A DNA stretch of 64,000 bases, from contig NC_079137.1 in NCBI RefSeq assembly GCF_945859705.1, forward strand, positions 27,833,322 to 27,897,321, read 5' to 3'. The notes below the pieces were generated by a model that did not search any database, was not told the DNA's origin, and saw only the letters and a list, made by a program, of their open reading frames with translations. The DNA is from Episyrphus balteatus. Its lineage: Eukaryota > Arthropoda > Insecta > Diptera > Syrphidae. Positions 35,600 to 48,378 of the stretch are shown here, one piece after another; position 1 is the first letter of the stretch; each line of letters opens with the position of its first letter. Position numbers and translations under genes: made by a program.

Positions 35600-36310
35600 A
35601 AATTTCTTTCCAAGAGCTGGAGATGACGCCTTTGACTCGTTGTCGACGACAACTAGTCTGCTAGTGTTGTTGTTCCAAACTATATCGTTTCTCTTTGTCA
35701 AGCTTTTTCTCTTCCTTGAATATTTCTTCTTTTCAAACTGAATTCAAAACCCCAAGAAGAATCGTTCACATTTCTGCCAAGCAATTGAAATCCTTTTTTT
35801 TAAGTAATCATTCATTTTACACCTTTCTTCGAACGAAAGGAAAAGCGAATGAGCAAGACGGTATAGAGCAAAGAACTACGACACGGGGCGTTCCACAAAA
35901 AGAAGATGCAATGCAACCTGCAAATGCAAACGAAACGGAAGAAGGATGCAAATGCAATTTCCCCCAAACGATCCGGAAAGGATACGAACGCCTCGTTTTG
36001 TGGAAAAACAAATTACCCGCCGCACCGTGATGCCATTGCTATACCAATCTTTTGAGAAAACGAACAAAAAATTCCTTCATTCTTGCACCTTTGACTTTGA
36101 AGGGTGCGAGTTCGCCGTCCATCGTCAGTAGACGCCGCCGCGCGCCGTTCGTCGTCGCGTCGACTTTACTATAGACTTCTCTGCGACAGTACCAATTGAT
36201 GTTGGCTTGTCATTTTCCAGTCTCCGAGGTGATTTTTCTTTCCTCTGTGAAATTGAAAAACCTGAGTGAAAAATTGTTGCCATCCTTATAGTAGCAGGAC
36301 TAAAAAAAAA
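35600..36310 (+). promoter_or_regulatory. GC-richer island, possible promoter or 5' UTR
   Basis: Around 36110-36170 the sequence becomes strongly CpG-rich (CGCCGCCGCGCGCCG), unlike its surroundings, and contains an arthropod-type initiator TCAGT at 36125-36129. No long convincing frame exists; overlapping short frames on both strands follow the composition. It may be a transcription start region of a gene with large introns. This is inference. Confidence 0.3.
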
Positions 36311-36865
36311 CAACGCATTCTCTCAAATTAAATTGAATAAATGGGCGCACATCCTACCTTCGTTTCCAGAGATTCATATTAGGGGTTGGGTTCTTGTATG
36401 CATATTATTTTTTCTCAACGCAGCCACTGGCAAAAATGAATTTTTAATTGACGGTGTGACGAAAAGGATGCTGATAAAAGCAGCGGGAAGAGATTGCTAT
36501 GTGAAGCTCCTTGCTTTAATTGAAAAAAAAAGAAAATATCAGTAAAAAAAGCTCGAGTGTCTTACAAACTTGCTCTTGAGATTCAAGTTACATACTTCGA
36601 ATATTAAAATTAAGTACAAACTAAATAAGTTCATACTCTCATTTAAAAGAAATATTTAAAAATGCAAGAAATTATTTTTTTTTTAATATGTATTTGAATT
36701 TCAGCTCAAAACGAGATATCAAACCATTTATTTTGTAAGTTGTTTGAGACTTTTTACTTGCGATATATTACTATGTGTCAAGTTATGATGCATTCGTAAA
36801 AAAAAAGTTGAGATAACAATCAGACATGACATTACGATGATATAGAATGCAAAGCAAAAAAGGTT

Positions 36866-37065
36866 GTCCCGAAGTCCGTCTGTCCGTCTGTCAATCTGTC
36901 AGTCGTCTGTAAGTCGTTTGTCAATTGTCTGTCAGTCTGTCAGTCGTTTCTCAGTCGTCTGTCTGTCGTCTGTCAATCGTCTGTCAGTCGTCTGTCAGTC
37001 GCCTGTCAGTCGTCTGTCAGTCGTTTGTCAATTGTCTGTCAGTCTGTCAGTCATCTGTCAGTCTG
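36866..37065 (+). repeat. GTCTGTCAGTC minisatellite
   Basis: About 200 bp of variable 7-11-bp units (GTCTGTC, AGTCGTCTGTC). It is preceded by AAAAGTTGAGATAACAATCA, the inverse of 18850-18880, where AGACAGACAGACTGACAG also occurs, so it looks like an expansion of a motif inside a dispersed repeat. Confidence 0.85.
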
Positions 37066-37105
37066 TTTATTTCAATTCGTTAAATACTAACTTGAATAAT
37101 ACTTA

Positions 37106-37716
37106 GGGAAAGTGGGGGCAAGACGGCCCACTTAGTGTTTAGTCTTAAAAACCAATAAAAAACATCTTTTAAATAGACTAAAGTTTTTATTCATTAAATT
37201 TAATGTTTTTTGCAAAAACTCTCGTTATTATAAAAAAAATACTGAACAAAAGATAATACGTTTTGAAAAAATATCTAACAAAAAACCGTCTTGCCTTCAT
37301 ATGGGCTACCAGAGCTTCCAATTTAGCCCATGGGCGGTCTTGCCCCAGTCATATCATATTTGATGTTCTGTATTATTTTTTTTTTTAATTTATTTTTATG
37401 ACTCCTTCTTTCGCAGAAAATACTTTTTAATATTCACTTTCTATTATAAAAAAAGGAAAAGTTAAAAATTTTAATTATTTCAGTGTCAAAAATACAACTG
37501 ACTTTTCACATGAACGATAACAATTTGATGAAAAATCACAAAATTTACCGTAACTCTTCGAAGTCTTAACCGAAATTGCTAAAACTTACAGACGTTATCG
37601 ATCGTACCAAGGGGCACCTATTTTATATTGCAAGTGTTGCCAATTTTACTTTTTTTCATACAACATAGTACGAAAACCGTCTTGCCCCCATAGGCGGTCT
37701 TGCCCCCCTTTTCCCC
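37106..37716. mobile_element. MITE with GGGGCAAGACGG ends
   Basis: The left end GGGAAAGTGGGGGCAAGACG and the inverse right end GGGGAAAAGGGGGGCAAGAC are flanked by TA (37104-37105, 37717-37718). Further copies of CGGTCTTGCCCC at about 37285 and 37325 show internal repeats of the terminal motif. 611 bp, non-coding. Confidence 0.8.
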
Positions 37717-38279
37717 TATACATAATTACATAATTATTCTTTGCTATTGAAAAATAAAGTTTTGAATGTAATGCATTTAAAATTATCATTTAGAGACTCT
37801 ATACAAAAGTAAAATTTATTGAATATTATATGTTATCAACTGATTGAGGGTGCTATTTGCACCATAGTTCGATCTACTAAAAATAAGGCACAGTGGTTGG
37901 CATAGTCTTATACTTGTGCGACTATAACTGAAATTTGACCGATTTAAAATCTTGTTGCTGCATTAAAAATAACTCACGTTTCAGCAATTCAGAAAACTAG
38001 GAACAAATAATCATCATTATTATGAATTGACTCGTAGAATTTGTTTAAATAGAAATTCAAGATGAGCATTCTCTTTAAAGAACACAACTCTCTATTAATA
38101 GCATACCTTTCATCGATTAACCCCTGCCACTGAGCAAAAGTCAATGTCCTGAGATGCTTTCATATAGAAAATAACAATAACAAAAAAAAAAAACACACAG
38201 CCACCCACACTCACTAACTAAATAGGTACACCTGCTTGCTTGCTGATGCTTTTGCTGCCGAACATCTACTTCCACTACA

Positions 38280-38824
38280 TTAGCGATTGAGATGCATTGC
38301 TACATCAGCCGCCGCGCCGCAAGCTGTGCAGTGTGCAACCCGAAATAGAATAGCGCTGCCAGCTAGGATAACAACGCGTTCTCTGACGTTGTACATAAAG
38401 TACAATCTATACGGCGCCGAACGGTATATCAAAGATATCCTTGCTCTATATAATGTGGGTGTGTGTTTGTAGTTAGAGAATTTCCGCACAAGGATTTCCA
38501 ATTACGGAATTCAGTCACGTCCCCGTTGAATTTCTTCGCGTTTCATTCTGAATCTTGCTTTTACGAAGAAAAAGACGAAGACCAAGCACACGAATCTCAT
38601 TTTGTCTGCTGTTTGAGCATTCCTTTCACTTTTGGCAAAAATCTAATACCTTCGCTATACTTGTGTCAGAATAGCACGGACGAGGTTTCTAGAAGAAGAT
38701 GCTGCGCACACAGAATATACTTATATCAGTTAAAGTATTGTGTTGTTCAAGTGCATTTGGTGGTGGTTACCCTAACCTATAACTAGTCAGAGCGTATACG
38801 CCAATTTGTTACCTCGCCTGCAGG
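38280..38824 (+). promoter_or_regulatory. GC-richer island, possible promoter plus non-coding first exon
   Basis: A CG-rich stretch (GCCGCCGCGCCGC, about 38308) is followed by TATATAA (38447-38453), an initiator-like TCAGT at about 38511, and a donor-like CAGG|GTATGT at 38824/38825. Together these would fit a transcript start and an untranslated exon on the plus strand. Coding potential is not convincing. Confidence 0.28.
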
Positions 38825-38830
38825 GTATGT

Positions 38831-40920
38831 GTGCCTATAGATATTCTTGTGCCTCTGGTAAACATTCAAGTCCACTTGGAAAATTTTGTGATTCCTCGAG
38901 GTTAGGTTATAGAAGAGGAGGAAGTGAAAATGGAGTTTTCTGTTTTCTTTTTATTTAATGCGAAAAATACTAAACGTGGTTGATTTTTCTGGTTGCCTGA
39001 GGTAGATCTAGGTTCTTATGTGAAAGCAAGAAGAAGACGTGGCTCTGGCTTATCTTTAATATTAACATACACCACCTGTGTGCCGTTATTGTTGAAGTGC
39101 ATATAGATAGATTAATAAGAAAAAATATATTTTCATATCCCCAATATATGTTGAAAGTCATTTATAATCGAATGTGCTATAAAGGGTGTCCTAGAAATAA
39201 TATTCCAAAAAAATATTCTTAAAGACCAACTTAAGGGCTCTTAGAATTTGGTAAATAACATGTTGATCCAAAATCTTTAAATTTCTAAAAACCTCTATTT
39301 TTCACTACCTAGTATTTTGCTTCCCTGTCTATAACTGATTTTTGTCAATAGTTGGGACAAATTTAGATATTGATACACTTTTTATCTCGTATTCACGCCA
39401 ATCTGCTATTAATTTATACCAATGTATATATGTACAATTCGAAGTTTAAATAAAACTCCAACTTTTAGAACAGCACACTGAACAAAATCGTATGGTTTGA
39501 CCAAAGATAATGTAACAAGTATTTAGAATGGTTTAGTGTTTTAAAAAATCCTGTTTGTTGTTTATATAGGTAATATATATGTACTATACATATATAATTA
39601 TGTAGTTCTCAAAAAGTATTCAATTTTCCAAAGTTGGACTAAGATTCCAACGAAAAAGCCACAAAAAAGTCAATCTGACCTTCAGGGGGCGTACACACCA
39701 TAAAAAGTTGAAAAAAAAATAAATAAATAGCTAAAACATAAGAGTATAATAAACTGACCATTTTTTTATGGTCATTTTAAATTTTTGCTTATAAATTTTA
39801 TTGAGGCAAATATTTAGCAGGTCTGTAAATGGAGCATAACAAACAAATGCGTTAAAAATATGAACCTAAAAGCAGAAGTGGTAAATATTTGCCTCCAATA
39901 TTTTTTTTATGAAATTTTGAACTTAAAAACGATTTTCTTTTTGTTTTTATTTGAATAAATTACAAAAACATTATTTTTTGACAATCATGCACAATCATTA
40001 CGTATAAACAATGTTTTGTTTTTTATAAGATGTCTTTTTTTTATTTTATCATTAAAAGTTTCGTGAAACAGGGTTATTTGTTATATAAAGTAAGTGTTTT
40101 TTATATCAAAATATTTTTTGATTTAATTTATTATAAGATTTTTCCAATTGATGAGGCGATTGGAGTGGAAAAAAGTTCATAAAATTCAAGAGCACTGTTA
40201 ACTTTAGTTACAAAAACAAATAAAGTGACAAAAAATTTCTTATTATTAGTAGAAGTAGAAGAAGAATTAATATTACAAATCGACCTATTCTGTCCCACTG
40301 TACGACGCGCCAGGCCCCGACTGGAGATAATGCAGAGGAGGCACCTTATTATAAAAGTAACGAAGCAAAAAGATAAGATATTTGATATGAATCACTTCGG
40401 ACAAAAGAAAAACAAATTATATTCTTCAGTGTAATGCATTAATAATGCATATAACAATGCCAATCAAATAATATTTCATCTTAAAAAAAAAAAATATTAC
40501 CTCAAAAAATTGTTTTTTTTTTTAAAGAAAAATTATAGGTATATTGTCTTAGGGCCACAAAAGATTTTACTTGAATAATCTAAGCGACCGACAAATGATA
40601 CATCAGGGCCAAAAAAAAAAAAAAAATAGGGCGTATATGTACTTTTTTATTTGTTCTTATTTTCTTTATCAAAGGAGCCCCAAAATTCAGTCTTGCCCTG
40701 AAAAAAATGTCTATTAGCATTCATTCCAAGGTTAAACCCTTATTTGACTGGGATAATGTTTTTGTGATGGTGCGAAGTAGAAGTAGAGTAGTACTTAGAT
40801 CTACTTTAAGTAAAGTGGTACCACTGCTACACGTATAGATCCTTTTGCAACCAGACTATTTATTCAACACGTAAAATACTAACGCAGTAATATCTTATAG
40901 ATATAATAAAATTATGTAGG
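38831..40920. other. No recognised feature
   Basis: AT-rich; the frame at 40225-40434 has no recognisable domain. Possibly intronic. Confidence 0.5.
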
Positions 40921-40926
40921 TACATT

Positions 40927-41359
40927 AAGGGCCAATTTTTCAATAGTCAGTTAAACAGTCAGTTAGTACTTATTCCTAAAAATAGAGAAAGAATCAATTT
41001 TTCAACAAGCAGATATAGCTTATTCCTAAGAATAAAACTATCTGCTTCTTTCAGAGACGAATAAAAATTATTCTAAGAAATAATCTCAACAAAAATATTG
41101 TGTCAGTTGTCAAAGCTGTTTTGAAAGAATTTTGAAAAAAAATCAGTGGAACACAAGAAAACAAAAACAATCATGAATAAAAATGACGTTTAATTTTAAA
41201 TATTTTTGGATTTGAAAATTCTTTTTTGTTTATTCTGTAGAATAAATTATACTTGATTGAAAAATTCAATGTTTTTATCTGATTGTTTATGAGCCTAATA
41301 ACTTTATTCGTCGAACAGTTAACTGAATGTTTATTAGAAGATTGAAAAATTGGCTCTAA
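40927..41359. mobile_element. MITE with GCCAATTTTTCAATAG ends
   Basis: TAAGGGCCAATTTTTCAATA on the left and the inverse TTAGAGCCAATTTTTCAATC on the right bound 433 bp. The same terminal motif occurs at 51826-51845 and inverted at 53160-53180, so the family has several members here. Confidence 0.65.
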
Positions 41360-41570
41360 ATATACTTGTAAATACTTAAATCTTAACATTTTATTGTGTT
41401 TGTCGCATGGATTACGAAATGGTATGTAAAAATCTCACTACACGTCCAAAATCTGGATACGGACCGACAAAAGATTTTAGTTTCTTAGAAGCCATTCAGA
41501 GCCTTCCATCAAATATACAAAGGATACCCGTTACCAAGAATTTTGAAAATACTGTTTTTCACATTAGCTG

Positions 41571-41703
41571 CGTTTTATTTTCCTCGTGATCCAGATCAGA
41601 TCATTGTTTTTATGCTTTACAAAAAACGCAGGATTTTTTTTTGTTATTGTTTCGCAAATAAATACAATGATCTGATGTGGATCACGAAGAAAATAAAACA
41701 CAG
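41571..41703. repeat. Short hairpin element, 42-bp arms
   Basis: Arms GTTTTATTTTCCTCGTGATC... and its inverse at the right end pair over about 42 bp with three mismatches around a loop of about 45 bp. A degraded copy lies at 23380-23505. It could be a miniature foldback element; a small-RNA hairpin is a less likely alternative. Confidence 0.7.
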
Positions 41704-41951
41704 CTATTATCTCCACTTTCAGATCTCTCTAGAATACATTTAAAATGTTAATTCATACGTTGGAAATTTTAGCTGTTTTTTGCCCGGAAATCCAAATCTA
41801 TAATTATTGTATTAAAAAAAAGAAACAAATTATGCATGCATATTGTACAAGTCCTACAAAACGTACCAGTTTTCAAGACCCACAGTATATTGTTACATTT
41901 TTTTTAACTTATTAAATCTGTTGTTTTCATCTCTTAAAGTACCTTCTACTA

Positions 41952-42066
41952 ATGTTGTCAGCCGAAATAATGAAATAACTACTCACAAAGCTTTTGAATA
42001 GGTAACACAAAGCTGATATCAACATCTACCTCAATAATTGAGTTAATTATTAACAGCTGACAACGA
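41952..42066. mobile_element. Very short MITE with GTTGTCAGC ends
   Basis: GTTGTCAGCCGAAATAATGA on the left and the inverse GTTGTCAGCTGTTAATAATT on the right enclose about 115 bp. Confidence 0.45.
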
Positions 42067-44765
42067 ACTAGCTGAAACTGAAACATTAAATTGAGTATAT
42101 TGTTCTCCTTATTTTCAATACAGCATACAGTTATAGCGACGTTAATTCACAAACTTTTTTTCTTTGTGCTAAGCTTCAAGTGGGTACATATATAGAAAAC
42201 AATATTTTTCTTTTAAATACTAATGATAAAATAAAATTTGTTTGATCTCATAAGTTTAAATAAGCAATTTGGCTTTATTCACCGAGGAAAAAAAACAACA
42301 ACAACTATTAAACGTTTTCTAACATTTCACTTGAAGTAATCCTCTTCGTTTTATTGGCGCATTTGATTCCTTTTGTTCTATACGCTATATTGAAATTCCT
42401 TATGTATGACACATTTTAAGTACTTTGTGGGACGGATGGAAATGAGTTTATACCTATAAAAACCTGTTTTTCAATTGAACGCGGAAATTTCCAATTCACT
42501 TCACATTTTATTACCCCGCACGCAATAAACTTTTATTATCTTTAACCATGTGGCCTTAAAGTACCTAAATATGTTTGTACTTACGTATTTTAAAATAGGT
42601 ATGAAGACCTTGATTCTATCGATTTTTTTATTCGGTCTTAAAAGCTGTCATTATCTGAAATTTTCTTTCTTAAATCGTACAACAACATTCAAGGGAAAGA
42701 ACTTCGTTAAGAGGTATGTAGCTATTTTCCTATGATTGTGAAACCTAAAACCAGTGGAAAATGTCTGCTGTCTAGGTGATGGAAATTTCTTCACTTCCCA
42801 TACCTCCCCGTTCTTATTGAGAATATAGTTTTTTTAATTGCCACTTAATGCCTTGTCTCAATAATTGCAGTCGGAAGTGGGAGTCTGAGTCGGTCTCTAC
42901 AGTATTGCAATCGATTTATTATTGTTGAATGCAGTCGAGTGAACGGAACAACAAAAGGATACAACAAGTATGTGTGTGTGAGGCGTCAACACCCACTTGT
43001 AAATGCACTTGCACATCATTTACGCCCAGCACTCATAGTGGTCATAATTATCGCTTTCACTATTGTGTCCATTAAGCTTTCTGTATAGAGCATCCTGCTT
43101 GAAAAGGATTTAATTTCCAATTCACATAGTGCAGTCACAATAAAAGGATACCCACTGTTGGTGAGGCTTGGTTTGGTATACCATGAGTACAATACACCCA
43201 AAACCCACACCCACATTTCGGTCGAAGAATTGCATTTACGTAAGATGCCTTCAAGAAGAATATACATACGTTACCGGTGTTATAGTAAACAACTCACGTT
43301 TTGATAGTTTTATCCTTTCTTTTTTATTTAAATTGGTACGTAGAGGAGGAAAATAAAAAAAAGTGTAGGTATGTATAAAGCAAAATGTTAAGTGTAGCTG
43401 TTCTGGAGTGCTTTGCTTGGAAGAATTCTTGCGACACGTGCAGGTGAAACTATAAGGACATCTTGAGATAGTACAACCGGGCTCTTTCTCTTTTTTTCTT
43501 CACTCTGCACCGTAATTAGAAACACACAATTTCGGAGATACTTTAACCTCTATAGACAACCTACACGTACGAGTAGGTACATACCTACATATATAGAAAT
43601 AATGTTTGGTGTTGCTGCTTTTTGCTTGCTGGCGGCAGGATCAAGATACGGAGGTCGAAATGGTGCCATACCTTCTTGATGACAAGCGATACTCTTCAAG
43701 ATGTAGCAGAAGGTTCCAATTTCTCATTAAGCAAAGATAATGGCACATGTATATGTTTGTGTGTATTTGAGAGAACTATAGTTCATATATGTAGGACATC
43801 AGATAATAACTGGAATTTTCTATCATAACAAGGATGACACCATAATGATGGTGTAAATATGTTACCTCAATTTGTTTGCTCCCATGGAGAGGCAGGTTAC
43901 ACAATAGTATAATGACGGATATGAGGTCATGCTGGGGCCGCCGTTAACAACATCTCCGACAAGAATCTGGTTTCAGAAGTTTTTGTGATAATTGATATTT
44001 AGGAAGCTATATTGTCAAGACAATGAAATAATGATTGTCTGTTATGTGATGAATAACTGTTCCTAATTCCAAACGGGTCATGTGGAATTGAAGGTACATA
44101 TTTTTATAATTTATTTATCTTGATTCAATTCGATATTCTTTTTCGTTTACCAATAAAGCATCTCTTACAGTTTTTAGGTACCTATAGCAAAGTCCACAGT
44201 ATCGGGGGAGGTAAAATCTTAGTTCTATCTTTATCACAAACAGAACCATTTTATTTTTTTTTTTTTTTAAGTTTTTATATCAGAATACAAGCGATGCCTT
44301 AAAAAAGTAAAATTTTGAAATAAAAATTAATCGATTCAAGATAAACCTTAACTAGCATCAACTATTTTTCAGTAAAAGTCTCATAAGATTATGTTATAGG
44401 ACAACGAAAGGGAAACCAAAGAGATTGTGCTCCTTTCACACAATTGGTTTTGATTTTTCACAATTGCATTAATCACCTTTTGGAAGGGTGTATCTACAAT
44501 GTACACTATATGTCCTTTTAAATTTCTCTTAGTTTCTGGAGAACTTTCGCCTCAAAGTGGAGTAATGGCAAATAGATGATATTATTATGAGTCCAGAACT
44601 TAAAAGTTAAAACAAAAACACTGGCATTGACTTCAAATGAACAATCCTTAGTTTTCCTTGAGTAATGTATGATAAGTGATCGCATTAGAAAAATTGTGTG
44701 AAGTTGATTTGAGGAATCATTTTTATTTTATGTTTCCTGATATCGTCGGCGTAAAGCAAATTGGC
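42067..44765. other. No recognised feature
   Basis: Non-coding as far as can be judged; short frames on both strands are compositional. It could be intronic or intergenic. Confidence 0.5.
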
Positions 44766-44769
44766 TTTA

Positions 44770-45369
44770 GGGTCAAAATTCTGCCGGGGTCAAAATTCTT
44801 CTGTCAAAATTCTGCTTTTCATAATTCTGTTTTATAAAGAGTTTGGAAAATGTTAAAAAGCACCCGATTTTTAACATTTTTCATCATATCGCAAAATTTG
44901 GTGCTTATTTGAGATTCCTTACATACGAGTACTGTGTCAATTTTTGTAATGTTCTTTTTTTTTGATAAATTAATAATTGTATTAATATTAAGAAACTATA
45001 TTCGAAAAATAATAATTAAAATTTTATTTAACTAATCAAATACAAATAAAATTTAAAATATTGAATAAGAAAAGGAATATTTTTTATCACACAACATCGT
45101 TTCTAATTAGTTTTCAACTGTATATAGATGTGATTTATATCAAAGTCAGTCTTCTAGGTAGTTAGAAAAGTACCAAACTTAAATATTGTACATCAATTAG
45201 GTGTATTTTTGTTTAGTAAACGCTTATGCTTTTACGTTTTTTTTGAAAAAATTCTGGCAGAAGTTTGAAAAGCAGAATTTTAAAAAGCAGAATTTTGAAA
45301 AACAGAATATAAAAAAAGGAGAATTTTGAAAACCAGAATTTCGAAGTCAGAATTTTGACCCGCTCCCGC
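44770..45369. mobile_element. Inverted-repeat element with repeated AAAATTCTG motif
   Basis: The left end has GGGTCAAAATTCTGCCGG, then repeats of CAAAATTCTG(C)TTTTC; the right end has the inverse CAGAATTTTGACCCGC preceded by several AGCAGAATTTT units. About 600 bp in total. The subterminal tandem motif in inverse orientation gives it a small foldback character. Confidence 0.7.
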
Positions 45370-48300
45370 AAAATTGTTCTAATTAAACTTTTTCACCGAA
45401 TAGGGTTGAAAAGGGTTTTTGTGTAAAAATTTCTTTTCAGCAGATAATATAATTTAATAGGACATAGAACAATAAACACAGGTAAGTAGCCTTCTGATAA
45501 TGAGACCCGAGTATTCTTGATTGTTCTAAATCCCATCATATTTTGTTCTAAGTCCACTTTTTATTTAAGGAAATTGCGTACTTGTATAGGAATTGTTCTA
45601 TGTCCAATTTTGGGTTTTTAGTTTTAAAAATAGTATGCACCTACTAATGAGGTAAACTTGTATGATTTATTCAAGAGAAAAGAACAAACTGTATAAATAA
45701 CATAACTTGAATGGCGAAAGAGTAGAAAAATGTCGCTTTAAACCAAATTGAAACTTAAAAATCGTCCCTTGTAAAATTTGCTTTTTGTGACTTAAGAATA
45801 ATTTTGCTTTACGATGGCGATATGTTTATTTTTGTAATTTTTGAAGTGAAAACTTCTTTAGTATCGTAGTGATTTGAAATAAGATGAAACGAAAAAGCGA
45901 CACGAAGAATCAATTGATTATAACTTTTTTGTTTTAAAAGATAGATGAATGAAATTTATACTGTAGATAGGCAATACAATAAACTATAATTGGACAAAAT
46001 TTTAATCAACTTCATATTCAAAATTCTGAGATAACGGTGAAAATATAATCTTTTTCTAAACACGTTATATATTTTGATCAAGAGCAGATACAAATTTGAT
46101 TTAACGTTAATGCTCATGCCGATAATAAATATTACCTTTCATTTAATATATCACACATAACGGTACGTGGTCTACAAGTTACACAATCTTAAATTGAAAA
46201 ACTTGTAAAGTTCATCAAAACACCTGTGGAGATCTGTTGCCGTGGCCAGTCACCAGTGTAGGAAGTACCGTAATCTCAGTTTGAAATTTCGACATGGTTG
46301 ACTTTAAAAAAATTCTTACTTCTTTTGTAGGCATCATAGAAATATGATTGAAGCGTCATTTGAAAGATGATATAGTAAAATTGATGATATAAATTTTATT
46401 ACAGGTTATCATTTAAAAAAATGGATTTAATGGTGTTAGAAGAGAAAAAAGAATGATTTTGTTTGCTTTTTTTGAGAAAACTGATTGGGTTCAAATAATT
46501 CTTATTTTTTTTGTAGATGTAGATGACATGGTCGATATAAATATTTCGAACTGAAACAATAAGCTTTCGGATGTTATAAAATTTATTTTAAGTTGTCATA
46601 AAAATGGATTTAAAGGTGATAAAACAAAAAAAGTTAGATATTTTCATTTTTTAAGGTTTCACTTCTACCGCGTGTGAATTGCACACATGATTTTTTTTTT
46701 TAATTGTGCATTGATGCAATTTTCTAAGTGCTCTTTCTTCTTTAGGAAAAAAAAAACACCCTTTAATTTAAAAAAAATGTCGTGCACTTATTATATTCTT
46801 TATTCCTACAGCATTTCAAATGTGCTTACAAAATATCATCGGCTTATCACTAACTTCGAGTAATTGACAGTTTTCGAACCCTTGCTCTAAATCTTAAAGG
46901 GTATTCATAAAATGTGAAGTTACTTTTGCATTATGAGCGCATGATTGTATTCGGGTTTTAACAGATAAATTATTTATTAAAAATGAGCTTAAAATCATGT
47001 ATCATATGATTAATTCCTTAATTCGAAATTATATTGCATATAATAAAAAAAAAAAAAACTCTTGCTCTTCCAGGTTCAATCCAACGTGTACTAATATTTT
47101 TAAATTACTTTGATATTGAGGACAAAAATTTCCTGTTTTTATTACAAAGTCCAATCTTGTGTTGTTTTGTGCTCCGTTATTCTATGAGATCTTTATCTCT
47201 TAACACCGCATTCCAAAATGTAGCCTTCTGTCAAAACACCATGCACCGTAGGTAGATACACTCAGTTTGAAAAAAAAGACAGAAATTAAATAAATCCCTT
47301 ATCAACTTCGCTGTAATACAAAAAGTAAACAAAACAAACAATTTCTTTGTGGAGCTTCAATCTGAAAACAGTATTTTTAATTCATGCTTAATTTTATGCC
47401 CCAAAATTTAAAAATCCTCACTAATATCTCAGAGTTTTTTCAATTTATATGGAGTGAGTTTATATGTGTGTGCTGCTACTCGAGAGAATATTCAAATTGA
47501 ATCCCTTTTGAAATTTTATATATCCTTTTGCTCTCAAGCTAAATTCATTTGAGAATACCCCATCCGGCCTCGTCAAAAGAAAAAAAAAAAATAAATAAAT
47601 AAAAAAAAAAACACCAAAGCAAACAAAATTGTATTCAACAATTTAGCGCGCAGCAAAAGTGTGGGTATGTTGGTGGAAGAATATTTGTTGCTAAAATATT
47701 AATTAAATGGCGCTTGAAAAATATTCCATAAAAGTCCTCTCATGTGGCTCAACTCTCTAGTGGGCTTTTAATCAGTTTTTGTGTTTTGTTTAATTTTCAT
47801 GGCATTTCAAAATTTGAATTATTATTAAATGGTGTTGCGTTGAGTTGGGTGACGGGGGTGGTGGTGGGGGGATGGAATAAGGAAATAAATTAGCTAAATG
47901 CAAATTCACTGGAGGTTTCAAACGGTTTCATTAAAAAAAAATGTCGTAAGCACTAGACATATTTTTCTGCGATAAAATAATAAATATCAGCATGAGCAAC
48001 TCAGAAAATGTTTAAACGCACGAAACAATAACAAAATATTTAGGAAAATATTAAAATATCTTCACATAGGTAAGTAGTTTGTAACTTTTTTACGTACAAG
48101 GATAGACGAAACACCAGAACTCCCACAAGATAGTCATATAGGACCATTGTTTTTTATGGTTTTCAAATATATAATTAAAGCAACTTTGGTATCAAGTAGG
48201 TGTGTTTTTTTTTTGTTTTTATTTTTCATAATCATATTTCATATCGCTAATTGACTGTTTGCGTTAATTGCGTTTGATGTGTTTTCTACGGTTGGTATGG

Positions 48301-48376
48301 GGTCTGTGGGACTTTGGCAAAAACGGAAATGAAAATAAAAAAAAAAACAAAAACGATTTAGTAAAATGCTATAGCT
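45370..48376. other. No gene recognised
   Basis: AT-rich sequence. A diverged tandem duplication, AAAATGGATTTAA with flanks, lies at about 46280-46640. G-rich GGGGGTGGTGGTGGGGGGAT at about 47853 stands alone. Confidence 0.5.
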
Positions 48377-48378
48377 GT

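Noticed and set aside
36333..36545. 70-codon frame with a hydrophobic N-terminal segment as a secreted peptide
   Set aside because: No cleavage-site pattern, homologue or promoter linkage could be argued; composition can explain it.
47853..47876. G-rich GGGGGTGGTGGTGGGGGG tract as a regulatory quadruplex
   Set aside because: Isolated simple sequence with no gene context to support a function.
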